Shown here: one piece after another, positions 44,693-53,336 of the stretch
Position numbering within the stretch: the stretch's first letter is position 1
Layout: every line of letters starts with the position of its first letter
DNA from: Bacteroidales bacterium
Lineage (GTDB): Bacteria > Bacteroidota > Bacteroidia > Bacteroidales > 4484-276
Reading direction: 5' to 3'
Length of the DNA stretch: 64,000 bases
Assembly (NCBI GenBank): GCA_014860585.1
Contig: JACZJL010000033.1
Location: 1 to 64,000 of the forward strand
Made by a program: the position numbers and the translations under genes
The notes under the pieces: generated by a model
What the model was told of the DNA's origin: nothing
What the model saw: only the letters and a program-made list of their open reading frames with translations
The model's database searches: none

Positions 44693-44997
44693 ACTAACTC
44701 CTGAAGTTTTTGTTTGCAACTCATTTGCATTTCATAGATTCCCGCCCAGAGGAGGTAATCAGTTGAGTCGTCGGTTTGGCCGGTGCTGAATTTCTGGTAA
44801 AACACTTCAGAGGGCATGTTATACTTTTGCTCGTATGTGCTGAGGTCAATCTGCATCTGACCAATTTCGCGTTTGATCCGATTGATGTGAAATTCAATAA
44901 ACTTGTTGAACATGATCTCTTTGCTGCCGAAAAGCTTTAAGTACTTGTCGAGCCTGGCTGCGATATTGGGTTGTAATTCAAATGAAACGGTTTCCAT
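44689..44997 (-). CDS. Ribbon-helix-helix-like small protein, possible antitoxin
   Basis: 102 residues from the ATG at 44997 (a TTG six codons earlier is possible). The start, METVSFELQPNIAARLDKYLKLFG, reads as one strand and a helix, followed by a second helix (MFNKFIEFHINRIKREI), the order of a ribbon-helix-helix DNA-binding domain. The rest (about 50-102) is helical with YNMPSEVFYQKF and a DDSTDYLLWAGIYEMQ segment, perhaps a partner-binding region. RHH proteins with such tails are often antitoxins. It lies between a short upstream frame and a coupled 36-residue frame. No known family assigned. Confidence 0.6.
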   Translation of the reverse strand: METVSFELQPNIAARLDKYLKLFGSKEIMFNKFIEFHINRIKREIGQMQIDLSTYEQKYNMPSEVFYQKFSTGQTDDSTDYLLWAGIYEMQMSCKQKLQELV

Positions 44998-45032
44998 CAC
45001 AGTTGTTTTCGGCAATAATACAAAATTCAGAA

Positions 45033-45239
45033 TTATTGGTCTGTAAATATGATCTGGTTGGTTGCTTCAGGGCTGAGCCATAGCATTCCTACGGTACAAT
45101 CTCCTCGTTCCTCGGGGGCTTGTATCCCAGTGAGATGATAGCTCTGTATCAAGGTAAAGTCGGTGGTGAAATTTTGTTCCAGGAAATAGTGCAGCTTTTT
45201 ACTTGTAAGTTCTTTATGTGACTTAAGGAAAAATATCAA
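45033..45239 (-). CDS. Short unknown protein, possible toxin partner or remnant
   Basis: 68 residues if started at the TTG at 45239. No ATG lies in this frame between the upstream stop (45282-45284) and the protein. The text LHYFLEQNFTTDF ... DCTVGMLWLSPEATNQ has balanced composition and looks coded. It ends 35 bases before the ATG of the RHH-like gene, in the same direction, as expected for a two-gene toxin-antitoxin unit. The lack of an ATG also allows a gene that has lost its front. Family not recognised. Confidence 0.4.
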   Translation of the reverse strand: MIFFLKSHKELTSKKLHYFLEQNFTTDFTLIQSYHLTGIQAPEERGDCTVGMLWLSPEATNQIIFTDQ

Positions 45240-45241
45240 AA

Positions 45242-45290
45242 TTTGCCGGTCAACCGTAAATATTTGGACTAATTTTGCTGGTCAACCGTA
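45242..45290. repeat. Two 17-bp direct repeats between divergent genes
   Basis: tttgccggtcaaccgta (45242-45258) and tttgctggtcaaccgta (45274-45290) differ at one base and are spaced 32 bp apart, three helical turns. The second overlaps a plus-strand -7 box (TAATTTTG, 45270-45277). They fit a paired operator that controls the divergent small-gene operon and the ATPase gene. Confidence 0.55.
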
Positions 45291-45324
45291 TTATTTCATA
45301 TTTTTGTCGAAAATCTTTTCCAAT

Positions 45325-46455
45325 ATGTTGATCGAAAGAAAAATTAAAGCGCAACTCACCGAACAACTGATTACCTCAGGAAAGGTGCTGATTGTGTATG
45401 GTCCGCGGCAGGCCGGCAAAAGTACATTATCCAAAATGGTGATCGAAGACACCGGGTTGAAAACACTCAGCATCAACGCAGACCAGTTGAAATATGTTGA
45501 CGTGTTATCGAGCCGCGACCTGAACAATCTTTCTGCACTGGTTGACGGATACGATCTGCTATTCATTGATGAGGGACAGCGGGTTCCGGACATCGGTATC
45601 AATTTAAAGATTTTGCACGATGAACTTCCGGAGTTGAAAATCCTGGTCACAGGCTCATCTTCATTTCTCCTATCTGAACGCATAGCCGAGCCGCTGACCG
45701 GAAGAAAGATCGTTTATACCTTGTTGCCGATCTCCACCGCAGAACTTGCATCGCAAAACAACCGTTTCGAACTGGCTGACCGGCTGAATGAAAGACTGAT
45801 TTACGGGCAGTACCCCGAAGTGATCACAACCACAGGAAATGAAGCCAGGGAGGAATACCTACGCGAAATATCCGAATCCTATATCTACAAGGACATCCTC
45901 GAACTTGAAAATATTAAATATCCTTTGAAAATCAGGGATATACTTCGCTTACTTGCCTTCCAGGCCGGATCGCAGGTGAGTATCAACGAACTGGGCAGTC
46001 AGTTAGGATTAAACAGGGAAACCATCGAGCGCTATATTCATCTGCTCGAACAGTCGTTCATCATTTTCAGGCTCGAGGCCTTCAGCACAAACCCCCGCAA
46101 AGAGATCAGCAAATCGCTGAAGTTTTACTTTTACGATAATGGCATAAGGAATGTTTTTGCCAATAACTTCAACGCGCTGAATCTCAGAAATGATGTGGGT
46201 ATGCTGTGGGAAAACTTTGTGATTTCGGAACGGCGAAAGAAACTGCTTTCGGAACGAATTCAGGTCGACACCCATTTCTGGCGTACCTACAATGGAGTTG
46301 AACTGGATTACATCGAGAAGAGGAACGACGAATTGTCGGCCTATGAAATCAAATTCACCAACCCAAAGCCCAAAGCGCCAAAGGCGTGGATTGACAATTA
46401 CGGTAGTAACTATCAATGCATCACCAGGGAGAATTTCCTGGATTTTGTCATTTAG
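45325..46455 (+). CDS. AAA ATPase with C-terminal DUF4143 domain
   Basis: 376 residues from the ATG at 45325 (a TTG seven codons earlier is less likely). Walker A GPRQAGKST at about 32, Walker B LLFIDEGQ at about 87, then sensor motif VTGSSSFLL (AAA_14). A winged-helix-like segment (SINELGSQLGLNRETIERYIHLLE) is followed by DUF4143 with YFYDNGIRN and an end part GVELDYIE ... AYEIKF, which resembles the D-(E)xK core of PD-(D/E)xK nucleases. These proteins are numerous in Bacteroidota and archaea, and their function is unclear. A -7 box lies 48 bases upstream within the direct repeats. Confidence 0.85.
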   Translation: MLIERKIKAQLTEQLITSGKVLIVYGPRQAGKSTLSKMVIEDTGLKTLSINADQLKYVDVLSSRDLNNLSALVDGYDLLFIDEGQRVPDIGINLKILHDELPELKILVTGSSSFLLSERIAEPLTGRKIVYTLLPISTAELASQNNRFELADRLNERLIYGQYPEVITTTGNEAREEYLREISESYIYKDILELENIKYPLKIRDILRLLAFQAGSQVSINELGSQLGLNRETIERYIHLLEQSFIIFRLEAFSTNPRKEISKSLKFYFYDNGIRNVFANNFNALNLRNDVGMLWENFVISERRKKLLSERIQVDTHFWRTYNGVELDYIEKRNDELSAYEIKFTNPKPKAPKAWIDNYGSNYQCITRENFLDFVI

Positions 46456-46615
46456 AAAAAGTTATATTCTGTTACAAAAAGCTGATGATATTTCGCAATT
46501 CGCAAATTGAGAAATAATTTTTTATTTGTGAGAAGATGATTCGATCTAATTTTTCAATAAAGGGCATTTACCGGCTGACATTTTAAAAACTCCTAATCGG
46601 CTCAAGCGGTTCAAT

Positions 46616-46738
46616 TCATTTATCTAAATGTGCCAAGATTTCATCAACTGATGTCTCTCCGATTTCTTAGGCGCGGGCGATTTGCTCCGGTTTGACGTTG
46701 ATGAGCCAGGTGAAAATTATGGTGTATTTGCCGCCTTT
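46616..46738 (-). pseudogene. Possible remnant of a coding gene with in-frame stop
   Basis: Read on the minus strand, 40 codons give a plausible protein tail, YTIIFTWLINVKPEQIARA, then TAA, then EIGETSVDEILAHLDK and TGA. The two halves read as one helix-rich segment broken by a single stop. The frame overlaps the last 22 bases of hepT. No start or family could be found. It may be chance. Confidence 0.25.
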
Positions 46739-47064
46739 ATTTTGTTCAGATTATCAATCAGTTCATCAAGATAGAATTGTATAATATCCCACACAATTTC
46801 ATAATCAACGCCAAAATAGTCGTGCACAATTCTGTTTCGGAAACCTCGGATACGCTTCCATTCAACATTCGGATGCTGATTTCTGAACAGGGGATCAATG
46901 CGATTCGCGGCCTCGCCAATGATTTCAAAGTTCCTCACTACGGCATCAATGGTCTTTTCATCATTAAAAAACGCTTCAAAGTCGTAGCCTTCAGTATAAT
47001 TCCTGATTCTTAATGCCGCCTGGAGCATATCATCCAGCAACAACCTTGTATCCCGCTTAGACAT
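46717..47064 (-). CDS. hepT: HepT-like ribonuclease toxin (DUF86)
   Basis: 115 residues from an ATG. All-helical HEPN protein with the catalytic RX4HXY motif at R76-H81-D-Y83 (RNRIVHDY), in the usual place. HepT is an RNase that is silenced when its partner MntA adds AMP groups to the motif tyrosine (type VII toxin-antitoxin system). The gene overlaps mntA by 8 bases, so translation is coupled. The motif is intact, so the toxin is probably active. Confidence 0.9.
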   Translation of the reverse strand: MSKRDTRLLLDDMLQAALRIRNYTEGYDFEAFFNDEKTIDAVVRNFEIIGEAANRIDPLFRNQHPNVEWKRIRGFRNRIVHDYFGVDYEIVWDIIQFYLDELIDNLNKIKAANTP

Positions 47065-47347
47065 AGATCAAATCGGTATCAATTGATTTCAGGTACTTTT
47101 CTTTGATTCCTTTTTTGGATACAAGATCAATCTTCATTTTCAGAATGTTTTCCAACTCTTCTGCCAGATCAACAAACCTGATCCCGATCCTGTCGTTAAA
47201 TTCTACCATAACATCCAGATCGCTTGTTTCTGATTGATCATTCCGCGCATAAGAACCAAAGATAGCCAGCGACGCAATGGGGTAGCGCTCAAACAAATCA
47301 TGTTTGTGTCTGGTGAGTGTTGTTTTTATCTCCTCAATGTTTTTCAT
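47057..47347 (-). CDS. mntA: MntA-like nucleotidyltransferase antitoxin
   Basis: 96 residues from an ATG. Minimal nucleotidyltransferase with GSX10DXD (GSYARNDQSETSDLD) at about 31-45 and a third acidic residue in VEFND. It should transfer AMP to the HepT tyrosine and so block the toxin. It is upstream of hepT and overlaps it by 8 bases. A TAATTTTG box lies only 4 bases before the ATG (47352-47359), which would make a leaderless transcript if used. Confidence 0.9.
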   Translation of the reverse strand: MKNIEEIKTTLTRHKHDLFERYPIASLAIFGSYARNDQSETSDLDVMVEFNDRIGIRFVDLAEELENILKMKIDLVSKKGIKEKYLKSIDTDLIYV

Positions 47348-47509
47348 AATGCAAAATTAGCCCTTTTAATTTAACCTATTCAACATTATCAAGTGATGTT
47401 AATTACTTGTCAACTCTCGGGAAGACACCCTCACTAAAGGGAAGGCCTAACCGACTATGACACAGGAGTTGTCTTGCAAACTCTTCGAGTCTTTCATCTC
47501 CAGATTCAG

Positions 47510-48826
47510 TTACATCTCCGGCGGAAGGTCGCCGGCGAGTTGAAGGAGGTTGATTTCGAGGGTTTTTATGTCGAGGCGGACGTTGAGCAGTCGCGCTTCG
47601 GTGGTCATGAAGTTGCGCTGGGCTTCGCGAAATTCGATACCGGAGAGGTCGCCCAGCCGGTAGCGTTCTGTCGCAATATCAAGGTTTTCGCTGGCAGCTT
47701 CCACATTTTGCAACTCCATGGCCAGCAGGCGAAGTTTGTTCAGGTAGCTGTTGTAGTTAAGCGTCAGTTCGGCCTGCAACTCGCTGACGAGCGACTCGGT
47801 GCGGATGCGGCTTGCATCGAGGAGGATGGTGGCATTGTTGCGTTCGCGGCGGGTGTTGAGGCCATCGAGGATTTTCAGGTTAGCGTTTAGGCCATAAGTG
47901 AGACCGGTTGAGCGGTTGGATTGTAAAAAACCCGATTCGGAGGACTGGTTGATGTAATTATACCCCATGTTGAACCCCAGCGTGGGCGACTGTCTGCCAC
48001 GAATTTCACGGAGAGTAAGTTGTGCCAGCAGTTCGTCCTGAAGGCTTAACTGAAGGGAAGTATTTTGCCTGAGCATTTTCTCTTCCAGCGTTTGTTTAAC
48101 CAGCACTTTATTCACTTCAAACGAATCGGGTACTTCAAAGGCCACATCGGCCGGGCGGGCCAGCAACTGGTTGAGGTTAACCCTGGCGCGGTCAATCCGG
48201 TCTGCAATCCCCATCAGGAGCGCACTGTCGGCATTCAGGTCAACTTCTGCCTGCAAAACCTCCAGCCTGGAACCTGCGCCAATGGCAAGCATATCGTTAG
48301 CCAGCTTCACCCTTTCGAGATCAACGGAAATGGTTTTTTCGATCACCTGAAGTTGTTGCTTCATGTGGATCAATTCGAAAAAGTTCACCAAAATATTGTT
48401 GATGGTTGCCTCGACCGTAAGCAGTACCAGGAGTTCACTTTTCTGCTCGAATTGTTTTACGCGGTCATAATTTACAAACATCTGCATACCGTCAAACAAG
48501 GTCCAGTTCAATTGGGCGCCGGCATTAAAGGCATCTGATTTTGCACCGGTCAAATCGTTCACCTGGCCGCTGAGATACTCCTGTCTTGTATTTAACACAC
48601 TGAAATTCTGCACTGCATCTATGTCGAGCACCGGTAAGAAATTGGCTATTCCCATTTTGACATTGTTTCCGGCAATCAGGGCATCCTGCTTTACCAGCCT
48701 GATGGAGAAGTTGTTTTCGAGCCCTTTGCGAATGGCATCTTCGGCTGTAAGCAACTCCTGTGCTCCCAGTCCCTGGGTCAGCAGCGCGATCAGCAGCAAA
48801 AGGTTTATGATTTTTATATTTTTCAT
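47510..48826 (-). CDS. TolC-family outer membrane efflux protein
   Basis: 438 residues from an ATG with signal peptide (MKNIKIINLLLLIALLTQGLGAQ). Two OEP repeats with long heptad helices (e.g. LDEKMLRQNTSLQLSLQDELL and a C-terminal ERYRLGDLSGIEFREAQ), the usual TolC signature. It forms the trimeric outer-membrane channel for the RND pump coded directly upstream; ATG overlaps the pump gene stop in an ATGA junction. It is slightly short for TolC but typical for this phylum. Confidence 0.92.
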   Translation of the reverse strand: MKNIKIINLLLLIALLTQGLGAQELLTAEDAIRKGLENNFSIRLVKQDALIAGNNVKMGIANFLPVLDIDAVQNFSVLNTRQEYLSGQVNDLTGAKSDAFNAGAQLNWTLFDGMQMFVNYDRVKQFEQKSELLVLLTVEATINNILVNFFELIHMKQQLQVIEKTISVDLERVKLANDMLAIGAGSRLEVLQAEVDLNADSALLMGIADRIDRARVNLNQLLARPADVAFEVPDSFEVNKVLVKQTLEEKMLRQNTSLQLSLQDELLAQLTLREIRGRQSPTLGFNMGYNYINQSSESGFLQSNRSTGLTYGLNANLKILDGLNTRRERNNATILLDASRIRTESLVSELQAELTLNYNSYLNKLRLLAMELQNVEAASENLDIATERYRLGDLSGIEFREAQRNFMTTEARLLNVRLDIKTLEINLLQLAGDLPPEM

Positions 48827-51800
48827 ACGTTAAAATCCTCCTTTTCAGGTTGTAGCTCCTGAACGGTCATTAAATCCGAAGCATTGGAGACATCTTTCGA
48901 TTTTTCCGAAATATAAGCGTACATGGCCGGAACGACATATAAAGTGAGCAGGGTGGCAAAGGTGAGTCCCCCGATAATCGCAGTACCCATCGAAACACGA
49001 CTTGCCGATCCGGCGCCTAATGCGAGAGCAATGGGTACAGCTCCAAGGATCGTTGAAAGGCTTGTCATCAGGATAGGCCGGAAGCGTGCAACGGATGCAT
49101 TGTGAATGGCCTCCATTTTTTGAAGCCCGGCAGCTTTTCGCTGGTTGGCAAACTCAACAATCAGAATCCCGTTCTTGGTTACCAGCCCGATAAGCATGAT
49201 GATACCGATCTGACTGAAGATGTTCAGGGTTTTTTCAAAATACCACAGTGTGAGGACGGCTCCGGCCAAAGCCAGCGGTACAGTAAACATGATGACCAGC
49301 GGATCGCGGAAGCTTTCAAACTGGGCAGAAAGTACCAGGTATATCAGGATGAGTGCAAGCACAAAGGCAAACACGAGACTGCTGGCGCTCTCTTCAAAAT
49401 CTTTGGAGGCGCCGGCCAGCGAAGTCGAGAAAGTCTCGTCAAGAAGGTTGGAGGCAATACGGTTCATCTCATCAATGCCATCGCCAATTGTTTTGCCGGG
49501 GGCAGGGTTTGCCGAAATCGTGGCCGATACAAAACGGTTGTAACGGTATAACTGTGGCGGGTTTACGGTTTCCTTGAGTGTGATCAGGTTACTAAGCATA
49601 ACCATTTCCCCGCGGTTGTTTTTAACATACAGATTTTCCAGGTCAACCGGTGCATCGCGAAATCCGCGTTCAAGCTGCCCGATCACTTCGTATTGCTTAC
49701 CGTCCATCACAAAGTAGCCAAAACGTGTTCCGCTCATGGCAAATTGAATGGTCTGCGCAATATCCATAGCAGAAATTCCCAGCATTCGTGCCTTCTCCCG
49801 GTTGATGGTGATCTGCAGTTCCGGCTTGTTGAACTTCAGGTTGAGATCGGCAAATTGGAAAACCTCACTTTGCGCCACTTCAGTCATAAAACCCGGAAGC
49901 ACTTCCTTGAGTTTATCCAGGTTAGCGGTCTGGATGACATATTGAACGGGCATTCCGCCTCGCTGCGTGCCAATGGACTGCTCCTGTGTTACGAAAGTAC
50001 GCACTTCCGAAAGACTTTTTAGCTTCGCCGAAAGGTGATCGGCGATCTCCTGCTGGCTACGTTCACGCTGGTCAGGATCAATCAACCGGATACGTGAATT
50101 GACGGAGTTGGTAGCGCTCGACCCGCCATACCCTGGTGAAGTGACAGTAATAAGGGAGTATATTTCCGGAACTTCCGCCTGCACCAGGTCAATGTATTGC
50201 CTTATATAGGCTTCCATAAATTCATAAGTACTGCCCTCGGGCGCCGTTCCAAAAACATTCATACCTGAACGGTCCTCCAATGGCGCCAGTTCAGAAGGCA
50301 GTTCACGTCCAACGCCTAATATAAGTAACACCGAAACGCCGGTTATTACAAAGGCCAGCCATTTTTTTCCTAGAAACGAAGCAAGACTATCTGAATATAG
50401 CTGATTCAACTTTAAGAAAAATGGCTCCGTACTGGTGTAAAGCCAGTTATGTTTTTCCCTTTTTTTCAATATCCGGGTCGAAAGCATGGGGGTGAGGGTA
50501 AGTGCGACAAAAGAGGAAATAATAACAGCGCCGGCCAGCACAATCCCGAATTCGCGAAACAACCTTCCTGTAATTCCCTCCAGGAAAATGACCGGCAAAA
50601 ATACCGTGGCCAGGGCCACCGTAGTGGCTATAACAGCAAAGAAGATTTCGGCTGAACCCTGCATCCCGGCTTGCAAAGGAGTCATTCCTTTTTCGATCTT
50701 TGAGTAAATATTTTCGATCACCACAATGGCATCATCCACCACCAACCCGATTGCCAGCACCAGTCCAAGCAGCGTAAGCACGTTGATAGAAAAACCGGCA
50801 GCATACATAATGAAAAAGGAACCGAGGAGCGAAATTGGGATGACCACCACGGGAATAATAGTTGTTCTCCAGTCGCGGAGAAAGAAAAAAATCACCAGCA
50901 CGACCAGCACAAAGGCAAGATAAATGGTTTGTTCCACCTCAGTTATCGAATCGCGGATATAGTCCGTTTGGTCGAAACCGATGCCCAGTTCGATATCGTC
51001 GGGCAGGTCTTTTTGGATTTTCTCGAGGCGGCGGTAAAATTCATCGGCAATTTCGATATGGTTTGACCCAGGCAACGGGGTGATGGCATTTCCTACCATT
51101 GGGACACCGTCGCGGCGCAGTAAAGTACGTTCGTTCAATGGCGCCAGTTCGGCAAAGCCTACGTCCTTGAAGCGGACGACACCGGTTGCCCCTTCAGCAA
51201 CAATGAGGTTGTTGAAATCTTCCGGGGTTTCCAGCCGGCTCAGCGTTCTCAGGGTCAGTTCAATGGTGTTTCCTTCGATGGAGCCTGCAGGCAGCTCAAG
51301 GTTTTCGCGGAGGAGTGCATTGCGCACATCCAGCGGGCTCAGTCTGAAAGCGGCGAGCCGTCCCGGGTCCATTCGTAAACGCATGGAGTAGCGTTTTGCA
51401 CCCCAAACCGCAATTGAACTCACCCCCGGAATGGTCTGCAGACTTTCCTTAAATGTACGCTCGGCAATTTCGGTCAGCTCAAGCAGGTTGCGCTGCTCGC
51501 TGCGGATGTTCAGGAAAATAATCGGTGATGCGTCAGCATCAGCTTTTGAAACAATCGGCGGGTCGGCATCGGGAGGCAACAGGCGCATGCTTCGTGAAAC
51601 ACGGTCGCGCACATCATTGGCTGCTGCCTCCATGTCAATGCTCAGGTCAAACTCGACGGTGATGGTGCTTCTTCCGTCGCGACTCACGGAGGTCAGTGTC
51701 CTGATTCCTTCGATACCATTGATGGACTCTTCGAGTGGTTCGGTGATCTGCGACTCAATCACATCGGCGTTGGCGCCCGGATAATTTGCACTTACGGTGA

Positions 51801-51933
51801 TGATGGGCGGATCAACACTGGGGTACTCGCGCACGCCAAGTGAAGTCATCCCGATAACTCCGAAAAGGACGATCATGATTGACATTACGGTTGCCAAAAC
51901 CGGCCTGGTAATACTTATTGAAGACAGGCTCAT
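48823..51933 (-). CDS. RND multidrug efflux permease (HAE1 family)
   Basis: 1036 residues from an ATG. The AcrB/MexB plan of 12 helices with two large periplasmic loops. Proton-relay residues are seen: the Asp pair in GLVVDDAIVV (helix 4) and Lys in IGLVTKNGILIVE (helix 10). The N-terminus (MSLSSISITRPVLATVMSIM) is of the Bacteroidota form. It pumps drugs, detergents or lipids out by the proton gradient; the range of substrates cannot be read off. Overlaps the genes on both sides by 4 bases. Confidence 0.95.
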   Translation of the reverse strand: MSLSSISITRPVLATVMSIMIVLFGVIGMTSLGVREYPSVDPPIITVSANYPGANADVIESQITEPLEESINGIEGIRTLTSVSRDGRSTITVEFDLSIDMEAAANDVRDRVSRSMRLLPPDADPPIVSKADADASPIIFLNIRSEQRNLLELTEIAERTFKESLQTIPGVSSIAVWGAKRYSMRLRMDPGRLAAFRLSPLDVRNALLRENLELPAGSIEGNTIELTLRTLSRLETPEDFNNLIVAEGATGVVRFKDVGFAELAPLNERTLLRRDGVPMVGNAITPLPGSNHIEIADEFYRRLEKIQKDLPDDIELGIGFDQTDYIRDSITEVEQTIYLAFVLVVLVIFFFLRDWRTTIIPVVVIPISLLGSFFIMYAAGFSINVLTLLGLVLAIGLVVDDAIVVIENIYSKIEKGMTPLQAGMQGSAEIFFAVIATTVALATVFLPVIFLEGITGRLFREFGIVLAGAVIISSFVALTLTPMLSTRILKKREKHNWLYTSTEPFFLKLNQLYSDSLASFLGKKWLAFVITGVSVLLILGVGRELPSELAPLEDRSGMNVFGTAPEGSTYEFMEAYIRQYIDLVQAEVPEIYSLITVTSPGYGGSSATNSVNSRIRLIDPDQRERSQQEIADHLSAKLKSLSEVRTFVTQEQSIGTQRGGMPVQYVIQTANLDKLKEVLPGFMTEVAQSEVFQFADLNLKFNKPELQITINREKARMLGISAMDIAQTIQFAMSGTRFGYFVMDGKQYEVIGQLERGFRDAPVDLENLYVKNNRGEMVMLSNLITLKETVNPPQLYRYNRFVSATISANPAPGKTIGDGIDEMNRIASNLLDETFSTSLAGASKDFEESASSLVFAFVLALILIYLVLSAQFESFRDPLVIMFTVPLALAGAVLTLWYFEKTLNIFSQIGIIMLIGLVTKNGILIVEFANQRKAAGLQKMEAIHNASVARFRPILMTSLSTILGAVPIALALGAGSASRVSMGTAIIGGLTFATLLTLYVVPAMYAYISEKSKDVSNASDLMTVQELQPEKEDFNV

Positions 51934-53009
51934 ATTGGCAAAATTTCTTTAATACTAACCGGAAGCCCTGAGCGCATCTGTAATATACCGGTGGTGATCA
52001 CCGTATCGCCTGTATTCAGTCCGCTGATAATCTGCACGTGTGACTCGGTGCGCAGCCCGGTGGTAACGATTACAGGTTGAACAACTCCATTTTTATACAA
52101 AAACACTTTGCTTGACCCCATCTCGGGCACCAGCGCCTGGGTTGGGATTTGCAATGCATTGTCAAGACTTTGAAGCACTACCTCCACGCGGGCATACGAT
52201 CCGGGGATGATGTGTCCGTTTGTGTTGGCATATAAGGCCCTTACCAGAATAGAACGTGTTCGTTGGTCAACAACCGGCTCGATGGCCGAAATGGTTGCTT
52301 CGAAAGTTCCAGGCTGGTTATCCACCGAAAACATCACCTTTCCCCCTTTCTTCAGATATCCGGCAAAACGCTCAGGAATACTGAAATCGATTTTTACCGG
52401 TTCCGTTTTGGCCAGCCTCACGATTTGCATTCCGGGAGAAATGTAAGCCCCTTCGCTGATGTGCCTCAATCCCAGAATTCCACTAAACGGCGCTCTGATA
52501 ATGGTCTTCTCCAGTTGTGCCTGAAGCAGCGCCTCCTCCGCCTTTAATGTGCTGAGTTCGGTATAAACCTGGTCGTAAGTCTGCTGGCTGATTCCCTGCT
52601 TTTCGAGCAGGCTGCGCTGGCGTTGTTCGCTCTCTTCGGCAAGGCGAACCTGGTGTTTGTTGCGCTCAATCTGTGCCAGCAGGTCGGCATTGTTTACAGT
52701 GATTAACAAATCGCCTTTGGTCACTTTTGCCCCCTCGGCAAAATGGATGGCGGTCACACGACCAGAGGTCTCAGCTGAGATTTCAACCTGCTCGTCTGGC
52801 AATACGGTTCCGGCCGAAACAATTTTATCAGACATCAGCGTTGGCTTAATGATAACGGCTACCACCGGAAGGATGGCTGACGAGCGGCCGGAGACCAGTT
52901 CCGGACGTGATGCCGGGGTACTGAAGTATCCGGTACGATTGGCAATTAGAAATAAAATGACAAGCAGTGTGAGGAGAATCCCGAGAATTCGTTTGTAGTA
53001 TTTCTTCAT
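51930..53009 (-). CDS. RND efflux periplasmic adaptor (membrane fusion protein)
   Basis: 359 residues from an ATG. One N-terminal membrane anchor (about 8-24), then the lipoyl half (VTAIHFAEGAKVTKGDLL), a helical hairpin (KHQVRLAEESEQRQRSLLEKQGIS), the second lipoyl half (TIIRAPFSGILGLRHISEG) and beta-barrel domains. It bridges pump and TolC-like channel. First gene of the three-gene operon; a -7 box lies 22 bases before the ATG. No regulator gene of the TetR or MarR type is adjacent. Confidence 0.93.
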   Translation of the reverse strand: MKKYYKRILGILLTLLVILFLIANRTGYFSTPASRPELVSGRSSAILPVVAVIIKPTLMSDKIVSAGTVLPDEQVEISAETSGRVTAIHFAEGAKVTKGDLLITVNNADLLAQIERNKHQVRLAEESEQRQRSLLEKQGISQQTYDQVYTELSTLKAEEALLQAQLEKTIIRAPFSGILGLRHISEGAYISPGMQIVRLAKTEPVKIDFSIPERFAGYLKKGGKVMFSVDNQPGTFEATISAIEPVVDQRTRSILVRALYANTNGHIIPGSYARVEVVLQSLDNALQIPTQALVPEMGSSKVFLYKNGVVQPVIVTTGLRTESHVQIISGLNTGDTVITTGILQMRSGLPVSIKEILPI

Positions 53010-53031
53010 AAAACATTTAGTGAAACGGGCA

Positions 53032-53039
53032 CAAAGTTA
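53032..53039 (-). promoter_or_regulatory. -7 box for the RND efflux operon
   Basis: TAACTTTG on the minus strand, 22 bases before the adaptor ATG. Confidence 0.45.
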
Positions 53040-53255
53040 GTAAATCCCTAACGCCTGAAAGCCTGATTTCGTTTTGAATCGCAGAATTTAAGAGAAGAAT
53101 GGTCGCCATGGCAAATCATTGTTTTAAAGAAATGGAACAAGCCTTGTCCTTTTGATGGTTCGTTTACCTGTTCATTTTCAGAGTACAATTCCAATTACTC
53201 GAAATCCACCTGGTGAATTTTTTTTATTCACCATCAGCATGAGATAAAAACGCTC

Positions 53256-53263
53256 TACTTTTG
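53256..53263 (+). promoter_or_regulatory. -7 box for the membrane-protein gene
   Basis: TACTTTTG on the plus strand, 73 bases before the ATG at 53337. Confidence 0.4.
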
Positions 53264-53336
53264 TTTTGGTGAAAGAAGAAATTTTGAATATCAGATTTCG
53301 CGAAGGAGCGTGATCGGGTTCTTTAATACATATAAC

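Larger units (their letters stand above)
53010..53336. other. Divergent spacer with two promoter boxes
   Basis: 327 bases between the efflux operon and the membrane-protein gene. Holds the two -7 boxes listed separately and nothing else recognisable. Confidence 0.5.
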
